A stretch of 64,000 nucleotides of DNA from assembly GCA_013298715.1 (NCBI GenBank), contig JAAFIQ010000010.1, positions 1 to 64,000 of the forward strand, read 5' to 3'. Below the pieces are notes generated by a model, which saw only the letters and a program-made list of their open reading frames with translations, made no database searches and was not told the DNA's origin. Both the position numbers and the translations under genes were made by a program. This stretch comes from Bacteroidota bacterium (lineage in GTDB: Bacteria > Bacteroidota > Bacteroidia > B-17B0 > Aurantibacillaceae). Shown here in pieces: positions 34,878-43,893 of the stretch. Each line of letters begins with the position of its first letter. Position 1 is the stretch's first letter.

Positions 34878-35522
34878 TTAAGGTCCAACTTTTGCAATTA
34901 ATAAATCGTACTCTGGTTTAATTAAATCAACTACCACATATTTGCCAACAGCGTTGTAGTTTAATTCATCTACAACATCAATTACATTGCGGTAAGTAGC
35001 TTTATCATCAGTTTTAATTAAATAAGTGAATGATGCTTTGTCTGCTTTGGCTTCTCTTACCATTCTTTTGTAAGTCGTATCTGCCATTTGTTTTGCCTCA
35101 AAACGCTTTTTTAGAGCCAAAATTTGATCTTGCATAGCCTTACTTTTGTCTAATACATATTTTTTTAGACTGTTTGCACCCGTTTGTGAAAAAGATAATT
35201 CTTTCAAATCTGTTTTTGGCCCTTTTACTGGATCGTCAACATCTTTAAATTCACCTTCATAATAAAAAATACGGTCATCTTTGGTTAATAAGAAGGTAAT
35301 ACCATTTTTAATAGGTGGTTGGTCTATAATATTCTCAGGCGGAGCAGGAAACGTTAGCTCCATTGATTTTGGTTTGTTAAAAGTTGCGGTAAGTACGAAA
35401 AAGGTTAATAATAAAAACGCTAAATCCACCATGGGCGTCATATCTATACGCGTACTTTGTTTCTTGGCCCTCTTCTTGCCACCCTTCTGGCCACCGCCGC
35501 CACTATCTGAAATTTCTGCCAT
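34878..35522 (-). CDS. exbD: ExbD/TolR-type proton channel subunit, second copy
   Basis: 214 aa. One membrane helix near the start (IDMTPMVDLAFLLLTFFVLT) with the essential Asp of the proton path, then a long periplasmic region, longer than in the usual 140-aa ExbD. The start has a basic poly-Gly/Lys leader (GGGGQKGGKKRAKK). It is 27 bp after the first exbD. Confidence 0.93.
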   Translation of the reverse strand: MAEISDSGGGGQKGGKKRAKKQSTRIDMTPMVDLAFLLLTFFVLTATFNKPKSMELTFPAPPENIIDQPPIKNGITFLLTKDDRIFYYEGEFKDVDDPVKGPKTDLKELSFSQTGANSLKKYVLDKSKAMQDQILALKKRFEAKQMADTTYKRMVREAKADKASFTYLIKTDDKATYRNVIDVVDELNYNAVGKYVVVDLIKPEYDLLIAKVGP

Positions 35523-35549
35523 TGTTTAATTTTTTATTGGTTCAACAAA

Positions 35550-36248
35550 TTATTTTTTTGGTTCAATTACTGTGCCACCGCCTTCAAGCGAGGTAATTAA
35601 ATTGAACTGGAATATTTTTAAATCTGTAAAGGTTTTAATTACATTTTTTACATAAATGTATTTGGTTTTGCTATCGCATTTAATTGCATAACGTGGCTTT
35701 TCTGCTTTAAATTCTTTGTTAGAACCTGCAGCTTCTTGTTTAGCTTCATTATACATTTTAATTGCTTCAGCACCACCAATTGCAATCCAATCTTTTAATT
35801 GATTGTTTGGTGTAATGGTATCAATTGGTATACCCGCTTGTCCGTTTTTATTGATCCCCTTAAAATTTTTACGTTGTTCTTCTTTAGCATCAATATACGC
35901 AGGTAGGTCTTTCAAATCAACGCCAAAACTTGGTAAGCCAGTAAATTCTACCATTTGCTTTTCTGTAAAAGCAACGTTGTATTTTTTACTCATAGCCTCT
36001 AAAGCATTTCTTTTTGCTGTACTATTACTAATTCCAAAATACACACGACCGTTGTTTTCAATAGTTACCATAATGTGGTTATCTGGTAAAGCTACTTCAC
36101 CAATAGATGAAGGCGGATCTACCACCACAGGTTCTGCCATGCGGAAAGAAGCTGTCAACATAAAAAAGGTAACCAATAGGAATGCTAAATCCACCATGGG
36201 CGTCATATCTAACGCTGGTGCTCCTCCTTTTGATGGTTTTTTTGACAT
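35550..36248 (-). CDS. exbD: ExbD/TolR-type proton channel subunit, first copy
   Basis: 232 aa with the same N-terminal motif (LDMTPMVDLAFLLVTFFMLT) and an enlarged periplasmic part. The two ExbDs share little outside the helix and the C-terminal YVKNVIKTFTDLKIF-like segment. Bacteroidota operons often carry two exbDs beside exbB. Confidence 0.93.
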   Translation of the reverse strand: MSKKPSKGGAPALDMTPMVDLAFLLVTFFMLTASFRMAEPVVVDPPSSIGEVALPDNHIMVTIENNGRVYFGISNSTAKRNALEAMSKKYNVAFTEKQMVEFTGLPSFGVDLKDLPAYIDAKEEQRKNFKGINKNGQAGIPIDTITPNNQLKDWIAIGGAEAIKMYNEAKQEAAGSNKEFKAEKPRYAIKCDSKTKYIYVKNVIKTFTDLKIFQFNLITSLEGGGTVIEPKK

Positions 36249-36380
36249 AACTTTTTGTTGTTAAATTTTTATTGTTTTAATTTAATTGATGGCTAAGCCA
36301 AATGCGTAACCATTTTATTTATAGAATGAGCAAAGCCGAATTTACAAAATGTGTTTTCGGTTATGCACAACCATTAGTTT

Positions 36381-37187
36381 TTATTTACCGCTTGATTGGA
36401 ACTCGTGAATGATTGAGAAACCTGCCTCATCCATTGCATAAGTGATTTGATCAATACGGTTGCTGAATAAGTTATAAAAAATAATTGCTAAAGCAGAAGT
36501 TAAGATACCAACTAAGGTATTTACAAGAGCTTCAGAGATACCTGTTGCAAGAGCTCCAGTATCAGGTGCGCCAGCCGCAGATAAAGCCGCAAACGCACGA
36601 ATCATCCCTACAACCGTTCCAATTAGTCCGGCTAAGGTACCAATAGAAGCCATTGTTGAAATAACCACCATGTTTTTAGAAAGCATTGGTAATTCTAGTG
36701 CTGTAGCTTCTTCAACTGCTTTTTGAATAGCAGCTACTTTAGCTTCTTTGTCCATTGATGCATCGTCTTTTACGAATTGGTATTTTACAATTCCTTCGTA
36801 AACCACGTTTGCTAAAGAACCTTTTTGTTTGTTACACTCAGCCAAAGCACCATCAAAATCGTGGCTACCTACTAAACTTTTAATACGAGAAACAAATTTA
36901 TCAGTTTTACCGCTACCGCTAGCTTTCATAATTGTAATAAAACGCTCAATAGCAAAAGTTAATACGGTTAATAAAAATCCGATTAGAATTGGCACGATGA
37001 AACCACCCATGTACATGGTTCCTAAAATGTTTATAGGTTTTGGATGCTCGCTATTGCCACCCGCTTCAAAGTTTGAGGGAGCTCCTAATACGCCTTTGTA
37101 AATACCCCAACCAATTGCTAAGCAAATAACGATTGCTAATGCTGAAATTACTAGTGGGAATCCTCCCGATGTTTTTTTTGTGCTCAT
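36381..37187 (-). CDS. exbB: ExbB/MotA/TolQ proton channel
   Basis: 268 aa with an N-terminal helix and then the three ExbB helices: GTMYMGGFIVPILIGFLLTV, MLSKNMVVISTMASIGTLAG, and SEALVNTLVGILTSALAIIF. It forms the pentameric motor channel with ExbD. It is the first gene of the operon; its upstream region has a TAAGTTTG -7 box. Confidence 0.95.
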   Translation of the reverse strand: MSTKKTSGGFPLVISALAIVICLAIGWGIYKGVLGAPSNFEAGGNSEHPKPINILGTMYMGGFIVPILIGFLLTVLTFAIERFITIMKASGSGKTDKFVSRIKSLVGSHDFDGALAECNKQKGSLANVVYEGIVKYQFVKDDASMDKEAKVAAIQKAVEEATALELPMLSKNMVVISTMASIGTLAGLIGTVVGMIRAFAALSAAGAPDTGALATGISEALVNTLVGILTSALAIIFYNLFSNRIDQITYAMDEAGFSIIHEFQSSGK

Positions 37188-37230
37188 ACGTGTTTTATTT
37201 TTTTATTTGAATTTTTAAATTAATAATTGC

Positions 37231-37238
37231 CAAACTTA
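37231..37238 (-). promoter_or_regulatory. Predicted -7 box of the exbB-exbD-exbD-tonB operon
   Basis: TAAGTTTG on the minus strand matches TAnnTTTG. No clear TTG is seen at 19-21 bp upstream. It lies 43 bp before the exbB start. Confidence 0.45.
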
Positions 37239-37477
37239 GTAAAATGTTTTTATACTTTTAAATTAAGTTGCTGTTATTTTTTTCGTTAAACCTTAAATAG
37301 ATTAAATTTATTATTATAGCCTTTAATTTATCTTATAATTTACTCGGATGATAATTATTTGTATACAAAGGTTTTAAATTTATTTGGGATAAAGTAAGGT
37401 ATTTTAATAAGTGGTAGATTATTTACGATATTTGGACAAATTAAGCATGAATTATATTAATCATAGGTAATTTTAAA

Positions 37478-37840
37478 ATGAATATTGAAGAAATAAGAGC
37501 GTATTGTTTAAGTAAAAAGGGAGTAGAAGAAGGGTTCCCGTTTGAGGATGAGACTTTGGTATTTAAAGTAGGAGGGAAAATGTTTTTGTTGTGCGGCTTG
37601 GAAAACTACCCAATTAGATTTAACGCCAAATGCGAACCGCAAAAGGCAATTGAGTTAAGAGAAAAATATAGCTGTGTGTTGCCAGGGTATCACATGAATA
37701 AAGCCCATTGGAACACAGTTATTTGTGATGGCAGTGTTAAAAAAGCCTTGCTTTATGAATGGATTGATGAATCTTATGAATTGATTTTAGGGGGGTTGCC
37801 AAAAAAAATTCAAGAGCAAATTCTAGGCTTGGGGGTTTAG
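37478..37840 (+). CDS. MmcQ/YjbR family protein
   Basis: 120 aa with the YjbR pattern: IEEIRAYCLSKKGVEEGFPF, then KMFLLCGLENYPIRFNAKCE, and GYHMNKAHWNTVICDGSV. The family is related to DNA-binding folds, function poorly known. It stands alone between the tonB operon and the sorting-domain protein. Confidence 0.88.
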   Translation: MNIEEIRAYCLSKKGVEEGFPFEDETLVFKVGGKMFLLCGLENYPIRFNAKCEPQKAIELREKYSCVLPGYHMNKAHWNTVICDGSVKKALLYEWIDESYELILGGLPKKIQEQILGLGV

Positions 37841-37964
37841 GAATGGGAATGTTAATTAAACTTTAAATTTAAATCGGTTTTGGTGGGTTTTCTGTTAAAA
37901 ATTTAACAAAAAGATAACCAAATTTGTTTTATCTTCGTTGCCTTAACAAAATAAAAACATACAA

Positions 37965-39560
37965 ATGAAAAGAAAAATTACATTATTTTTTGCTGCGGTA
38001 GCAGGTTGTTTTGCCGCTAATGCACAATTTGCATTAAATGAAAGCTTTAATGCTCCCTGGACTGCTGCTGGTGCAGGTTGGTCAGCAATCAATTTATCCG
38101 CTCCTGCGAGTACCAACACTCCTTGGTTTCAAGGTAATCCTGCTGCCTTCGCCGCTTTTGTAGGGGGTACTAATAACTATATTGCAAATAACTTTCAACA
38201 AATTCCAGCAAATACAGCTGGAGGCATTAGTAGCTGGTTAATTACACCAACATTAAATTTAGTGAATGGAGCTGTTTTAAGTTTTGCTACCCGAGCTCCC
38301 GGAACAGCAACCGTTTATGCAGATAGAATGCAAGTTCGCATGAGCCAAGCAGGAACTAACACTGTTATACCTACTGGTACAACTTCTGTTGGTACTTTCA
38401 CCACTTTAATGTTAGATATTAATCCTTTACTTAACACAATTACAACCAATAGTGCAGTAAACAATGGGACTGTTAATGGTTATCCAGCAGTTTGGACAGT
38501 TTATAACTTAACTGTTACAGGTGTAACTGGAACGGTAAGTGGCAGATTTGCGTTCAGGTATTTTGTTGATGATGGTGGACAAAATGGTGCGAATTCTGAT
38601 TATATTGGTTTGGATGAGGTTAAATATTCTATTCCTTGTGTTGGAACTGTTTCAAGCTTTACAACATGTCCTAGTACTTCTGTAACACTTATGGCTAATG
38701 GCGTAAACCCAGGAACTACTTATACTTGGAATCCAGGTGGTTCAAATGCTTCCTCTATAACAGTGGGCCCTGCGGTTACAACAGTTTATTCTTTAACACT
38801 TAACGATAACGGAACACAATGTCCTGTTAAAACTGGAACTGTTACAGTTGGAACAAATTTAAGTGTTAACGTTATGGCTAGTTCATCTACAGTTTGTGTT
38901 GGCAAATCAACTACCCTTACTGCAATGGGTGGAGCTACAAGCTACACTTGGAGTACTTTAGCCAGTGGGTCATCAATAGTTGTAACACCTACCGCAAATA
39001 CTACTTATACAGTTGTAGGTTCTGCTGGAGCATGTTTTGGTACAAACAGTATTACTATTAATACAAATCCTTTACCTACTATTACATCTACAACTTCTGC
39101 AACTTTAGCTTGTACAGGAACTACTGTGTTTCTTGGTGGTCAAGGTGGTACTTCTTATGTTTGGGCTTTAGGTAGTCAAACTACAGTTGCTAATCCAGTA
39201 TCTTTAACTACTGGTACTACATCTGGCGTAGTTACACTTACATTAACTGGCACAAATGCTGCGGGTTGTTCAGCTTCAATAGCTGTAACACAAAGTGTTA
39301 GTTTGTGTACTGGTATTAACGAATCTTCTTTAGCTACTAATTTATCAGTTTATCCTAATCCATTTGCAAATGAAATCAACGTATCTGGAGTTAAAGGTTC
39401 AATTGAAGTAATTAATATGTTAGGTCAAGTTGTATTAACAACTTCAGTTAACGAAAATGAAAAAATTAACACAACTAATTTTGCTAAAGGCGTTTACTTT
39501 GTAAAAGTGCGCAACGAGCAAGGTGTTGAAGTTAAAACAACAAAATTAGTTAAAAACTAA
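37965..39560 (+). CDS. Type IX cargo protein: choice-of-anchor-like, Ig-like repeats, sorting domain
   Basis: 531 aa with a signal peptide (ITLFFAAVAGCFAANA). The first domain (about 22-220) resembles the choice-of-anchor J fold (FNAPWTAAGAGWSAINLS, ISSWLITPTLNLVNGAVLSF). Two Thr-rich Ig/PKD-like repeats follow (SVTLMANGVNPGTTYTWNPG; KSTTLTAMGGATSYTWSTL). The C-terminal type A sorting domain (LSVYPNPFANEINV through GVYFVKVRNEQG) sends it out via the type IX system, whose PorZ-like component is encoded at 7711. The terminator follows directly. Confidence 0.9.
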   Translation: MKRKITLFFAAVAGCFAANAQFALNESFNAPWTAAGAGWSAINLSAPASTNTPWFQGNPAAFAAFVGGTNNYIANNFQQIPANTAGGISSWLITPTLNLVNGAVLSFATRAPGTATVYADRMQVRMSQAGTNTVIPTGTTSVGTFTTLMLDINPLLNTITTNSAVNNGTVNGYPAVWTVYNLTVTGVTGTVSGRFAFRYFVDDGGQNGANSDYIGLDEVKYSIPCVGTVSSFTTCPSTSVTLMANGVNPGTTYTWNPGGSNASSITVGPAVTTVYSLTLNDNGTQCPVKTGTVTVGTNLSVNVMASSSTVCVGKSTTLTAMGGATSYTWSTLASGSSIVVTPTANTTYTVVGSAGACFGTNSITINTNPLPTITSTTSATLACTGTTVFLGGQGGTSYVWALGSQTTVANPVSLTTGTTSGVVTLTLTGTNAAGCSASIAVTQSVSLCTGINESSLATNLSVYPNPFANEINVSGVKGSIEVINMLGQVVLTTSVNENEKINTTNFAKGVYFVKVRNEQGVEVKTTKLVKN

Positions 39561-39582
39561 TTTAATTTATAACCAATAAAAA

Positions 39583-39607
39583 AGCCTCGCATTTGCGGGG
39601 CTTTTTT
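39583..39607. terminator. Bidirectional terminator between the cargo protein and queE
   Basis: AGCCTCGC (39583-39590) pairs with GCGGGGCT (39595-39602) with one T-G wobble; T-runs on both strands (39602-39607 and A 39578-39583). Confidence 0.85.
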
Positions 39608-39644
39608 ATTTATAGGAATAAGTTGGTAATTCTAAAAAATTCCT

Positions 39645-40322
39645 TTACGGAATATTCATATACTTGTGTGTTTGCAGACTTATCATCCATTTTGGATTTG
39701 TTTTTACAAACTCGATTATTTCGGGCAATAACTCTTTATGCTTGCTCCATTCAGGTTGTAAGTACAAATAACATGTTGCGTCTACTTTTTGAGCCTGTTG
39801 TTGCGCCCAAACAAAATCATGTTTGTTAAATACAATTATTTTGAGTTCGTGTGCTTTTTTATAAATATCTTCAAGAGGCAACATTGTTTTTTTTGGGGAT
39901 AGACATATCCAATCCCAATTACCACTTAGTTTGTATGCACCACTTGTTTCAATAAATGTTTCTATCCCTTCTTTTTTTAAAAGTGAGGTGAGTGTTTCTA
40001 AATTATAAATTAATGGTTCACCGCCAGTAATAACAACGCTTTTGGCATTGTATGATTTTACATTTTTAATTACTTTAGTTACGTCTACTAATGGATGTAG
40101 GTTTGCATCCCAACTCTCTTTTACATCACACCAGTGGCAACCAACATCGCAACCGCCAATGCGTATAAAATATGCCGCTTTCCCGGTGTTATAACCTTCG
40201 CCTTGTATAGTGTAAAATTCTTCCATTATAGGAAGGACTTTCCCTTCATCCAATTGCGTTTTTTGATCAGCCGTTAAACTATGTAATTTGTAATTCAAAT
40301 TAATTTTGATTTTAAATTTCAA
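39645..40322 (-). CDS. queE: 7-carboxy-7-deazaguanine synthase QueE
   Basis: 225 aa radical-SAM enzyme that rearranges carboxytetrahydropterin to carboxydeazaguanine in queuosine synthesis. Opening MEEFYTIQGEGYNTGKAA, then RIGGCDVGCHWCDVKESW, which gives the CX3CX2C iron-sulfur motif. VVITGGEPLIY is the GGE motif. Queuosine genes other than queE are not in the window. Confidence 0.95.
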   Translation of the reverse strand: MKFKIKINLNYKLHSLTADQKTQLDEGKVLPIMEEFYTIQGEGYNTGKAAYFIRIGGCDVGCHWCDVKESWDANLHPLVDVTKVIKNVKSYNAKSVVITGGEPLIYNLETLTSLLKKEGIETFIETSGAYKLSGNWDWICLSPKKTMLPLEDIYKKAHELKIIVFNKHDFVWAQQQAQKVDATCYLYLQPEWSKHKELLPEIIEFVKTNPKWMISLQTHKYMNIP

Positions 40323-40377
40323 TTTTTTTCAAAGCCCTTTGTAGTGATTACAATAACTTTTTAAGGAAAAAGAAATT

Positions 40378-41574
40378 TTACTTCAAAGCATCTAGTGCAA
40401 CTTTCATGCGTTTTAATGCTTCTCTTAAAACATCTTCGCTAGTAGCATAACTAAAACGTATGTAATTATCTTCGCCAAATGCAGCGCCTGGCACTAAGGC
40501 AACATGGGCAACATCTAACAAATACATACTTAAATCGGTACCGCTTGTTATTTTATAGTCGCCATTACTTTTCCCAAAATAGTAGCTTATTTCTGGGTAT
40601 ACATAAAATGCGCCTTGTGGAATATTTGTTTTTAATCCAACAATATCTTTCATTAAACTTAAAACTAAATCCCTACGTTTTAAAAATTGATCGCGCATAG
40701 GTTTAATGTAAGTGTTGTAATCTAATTGCATGGCTTTGTGCATGGCTTTTTGTGTAATGCTACAAGTGGCCGATGTAAATTGTCCTTGCATTTTATCACA
40801 CGCTTGCGCAATCCATTTTGGTGCGGCCAAAATTCCTCCGCGCCAGCCTGTCATTGCAAAGCCTTTACTAACGCCATTTATAGTTATTACCCTATCTTTT
40901 ATAAAATCAAATTGCGCAAAGCTTTCATGGCCACCAACAAAATTAATATGTTCATAAATTTCATCGCTTAAAATATAAAGTTCAGGATATTGAACAATTA
41001 CTTCAGCCAAAGCGTTTAACTCAGCTTTACTATAAACACTGCCAGTTGGGTTGCAAGGTGTGCTAATCATTAACAATCGTGTTTTTGGCGTGATTGCTTT
41101 TTTTAATTGTTCAGGAGTAATTTTAAAATCACTCTCAATCCCAGTGTTTACAATTATTGGCGTACCTCCGGCTAATTTTAAAATTTCTAAATAACTTACC
41201 CAAAATGGTGCAGGTACAATTACCTCATCCCCTTCATTAATTAAACATAGCACAGCATTGGCAATGCTTTGTTTAGCGCCAGTACTTACTACAATTTCAT
41301 CAGCGGTGTAAGTTAAATTATTGTCGCGTTTAAATTTTTCACAAATGGCCTCGCGTAATTCAACATAACCACTTACGTGTGTATAATAACTGTAGTTATC
41401 GTCAATTGCCTTTTTAGCAAATTCTTTTATTACGTCTGGTGTAGCAAAATCGGGTTCTCCTAAACTTAAACTTATTATATCTACCCCTTTTGCTTTTAAC
41501 TCACGACTTTTACGTGCCATAGCAATTGTTTGCGATTCGGAAAGAGAGTTAACCCTGTTTGATAAGTGTGCCAT
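40378..41574 (-). CDS. Aspartate aminotransferase-type class I aminotransferase
   Basis: 398 aa, PLP-dependent. The start is VNSLSESQTIAMARKSRELK; DIISLSLGEPDFATPDV is the class I signature. The catalytic Lys lies in GVSKGFAMTGWRGG. Substrate could be aspartate or an aromatic amino acid; the subgroup is not settled from the sequence. Confidence 0.93.
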   Translation of the reverse strand: MAHLSNRVNSLSESQTIAMARKSRELKAKGVDIISLSLGEPDFATPDVIKEFAKKAIDDNYSYYTHVSGYVELREAICEKFKRDNNLTYTADEIVVSTGAKQSIANAVLCLINEGDEVIVPAPFWVSYLEILKLAGGTPIIVNTGIESDFKITPEQLKKAITPKTRLLMISTPCNPTGSVYSKAELNALAEVIVQYPELYILSDEIYEHINFVGGHESFAQFDFIKDRVITINGVSKGFAMTGWRGGILAAPKWIAQACDKMQGQFTSATCSITQKAMHKAMQLDYNTYIKPMRDQFLKRRDLVLSLMKDIVGLKTNIPQGAFYVYPEISYYFGKSNGDYKITSGTDLSMYLLDVAHVALVPGAAFGEDNYIRFSYATSEDVLREALKRMKVALDALK

Positions 41575-41747
41575 AATTTATGTGTAATGCCAAATGTAGT
41601 AAGAAAATTACATTTCACATAAAACTAAATTTTGAACTATTTATATCCTGAACTTATTAAAAGCCTGATATTAATAAGTTTACAATTCGACACAGCACAC
41701 TATTAATTTTTATTATAAAATTTGATAGAATAATTTAATTGTAAAAA

Positions 41748-43796
41748 ATGGCAAAATCTATTTTTATAAAATGGGCTTTGGTGTTGTTATTTATCGCAAC
41801 CCAAGTCGTGCAACTTACTGCCCAAACTAAAGATGAGCTAGAAACTAAAGCCTATGGTTTTTTAAATGATGGCGCTTATGCTGATGCTTATACCGCGTTT
41901 GATGCATTGGTTACAAAATATCCTAAAGAACTCGATTACAAACAAAAGCTGGGTATTTGCTGTTTAAAATATCCAGAAAAAAAAGAAAGAGCCATTGATA
42001 TTTTTTTAAAATATAAAGAGTCGAAGATTTTTGATGCAGATTACTATTTAGGAAAGGCCTACCATGTTAATTCAAAATTTAATGAAGCAAAACCATTTTT
42101 AAATGCCTTTATACAACAAGAATCAAAAAACAATAAAAAGGAAGTAAAAGAATTAGTTGATGATGCTGAATTAGTTTTAAAAAATTGCGATAACGGTATC
42201 ATGCTCATAAATAATAAAGTAATTGCTAACATTAAAAACATGGGGCCAACTATTAATACCGATGCTAATGAATATGTGCCAGCCATTAGTACCGATGAGG
42301 CGTTAATGATTTTTACGTATAGCGGTAAAAAAAGTATGGGTGGAAAATTAAATACAAGTTTACAACCCGACGCTATTGAAGGAAAATACCTAGAAGACAT
42401 TTATATTACCCGCCAGTCTGCTGACTCAGTTTGGGGAGACCCTGCTAGTGTTAGCGCCGTAAATACAAATGGAAATGAAAGTGCGGTTTCAGTTTCGGCG
42501 GATGGAAGAACGTTATTTACTTTTTTTAGCACGGATAAAAATGAAGGTGATATTTATGTGAGCGTATTAGATGGACAGTTTAGTAAACCAAAAGCGTTAA
42601 ATAAAAACATTAATAGTGAGTTTTGGGAAGGCTCTTGTTCAATTTCGGCAGATGGTAAATACTTGTATTTTGCTAGCGAGCGCCCAGGAGGTTTTGGTGG
42701 AAGAGATTTATATATTTCTGAAAAAATAAATGGAGATTGGGGACCTGCAAAAAATATGGGACCTGAAATTAATACAAAGTACGACGACGATGCACCTTTT
42801 ATTCATCCTGACGGAATAACCTTGTTTTTTAGTAGCAAAGGCCACCAAAGCATAGGTGGATACGATATCATGTTTTCGGTAAAAAAAGAAAATACTTGGT
42901 TAGCTCCAAAAAGTATGGGTTTACCATTAAATACAACTGAAGATGATAGGTATTATGTAATTAATTCGAGAGGTGATAAAGGCTACTTTAGTAGTAATAG
43001 GGTAGGGGGTTTTGGAGGTCAAGATATATACTCTGTGGCGCCAGGAATATTAGGCGACAAACCAGTTATAGCCTTATTAAAAGGTGTTGTTTATGGCGAT
43101 GATAAACCAATAGAAGCAAAAATTGAAGTTATTAAAACAGCACAAAAAGAAGCCATTGGACCATTTGAAAGTAATAAAGAAAATGGTAAATATTTAATGG
43201 CGTTAAGTCCAGGATTCATATACAGAATTAAAGTTAACGCCGAAGGTTTTGAACCAGTAGAAGAGGATTTAGATATTGAAAACTTGAATAAATATATGGA
43301 GACGAACAAAGATTTTTATTTGTACAAAGCAGGTTCAACAAAAATAGATACAACAAAAACAAATCCTATTAAAACAGCCACCACAAGCATTGTAAACAAT
43401 AGCCCATGCGGCACACAAGCCTTACCAGATTTTAGTCAACTTAAAGGGAAGTCATTAAATAATTCTGAAGTATATAAACAATTACTTAGTACAGCAGGAA
43501 ATTACTGTGCGAAGAATTTGATTTTTAGTGTTCAAATTGCTGCTTATCGTAAGCCTGAAAATTATAAGTATAACCATTTAAAACAGTATGGCGAACCTAA
43601 GGTTGTAAATTATCCGGATGGTATAACGCGCTTTACACAACTTGAGTTTACTACGATAAAAGATGCCGAAGCACAACGCCAAAAAACAATAGCAAAAGGC
43701 CAAACCGATGCTTGGATTGTAGGTTTTGTTGATGGTAAACGCTATACACTAGAAGAGTTAATTATGCAAGATTTTTTTGGTAAAGCAATAAATTAA
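41748..43796 (+). CDS. PD40-propeller envelope protein with TPR start and SPOR-like end
   Basis: 682 aa with a signal peptide (ALVLLFIATQVVQLTA). TPR-like helices open the mature part (DELETKAYGFLNDGAYADAY). PD40/WD40-like blades lie in the middle (SVSADGRTLFTFFSTDK, SISADGKYLYFASERPGG), with GFGGRDLYIS and GFGGQDIYSV repeats. Then comes a carboxypeptidase-regulatory-like domain (GVVYGDDKPIEAKIEVIKT), and last a SPOR-like domain (FSVQIAAYRKPENYKYN). It resembles PorE-type peptidoglycan-anchored proteins but lacks the OmpA domain. Probably envelope-associated. Confidence 0.8.
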   Translation: MAKSIFIKWALVLLFIATQVVQLTAQTKDELETKAYGFLNDGAYADAYTAFDALVTKYPKELDYKQKLGICCLKYPEKKERAIDIFLKYKESKIFDADYYLGKAYHVNSKFNEAKPFLNAFIQQESKNNKKEVKELVDDAELVLKNCDNGIMLINNKVIANIKNMGPTINTDANEYVPAISTDEALMIFTYSGKKSMGGKLNTSLQPDAIEGKYLEDIYITRQSADSVWGDPASVSAVNTNGNESAVSVSADGRTLFTFFSTDKNEGDIYVSVLDGQFSKPKALNKNINSEFWEGSCSISADGKYLYFASERPGGFGGRDLYISEKINGDWGPAKNMGPEINTKYDDDAPFIHPDGITLFFSSKGHQSIGGYDIMFSVKKENTWLAPKSMGLPLNTTEDDRYYVINSRGDKGYFSSNRVGGFGGQDIYSVAPGILGDKPVIALLKGVVYGDDKPIEAKIEVIKTAQKEAIGPFESNKENGKYLMALSPGFIYRIKVNAEGFEPVEEDLDIENLNKYMETNKDFYLYKAGSTKIDTTKTNPIKTATTSIVNNSPCGTQALPDFSQLKGKSLNNSEVYKQLLSTAGNYCAKNLIFSVQIAAYRKPENYKYNHLKQYGEPKVVNYPDGITRFTQLEFTTIKDAEAQRQKTIAKGQTDAWIVGFVDGKRYTLEELIMQDFFGKAIN

Positions 43797-43893
43797 AAAA
43801 GTTAACGATACTTTCAGCATTATTAAACTGCCTTTGTTCACAATCTAAGTAACCAAAACAAAAACTAATGTTATAACACTATAAATTTATAAC

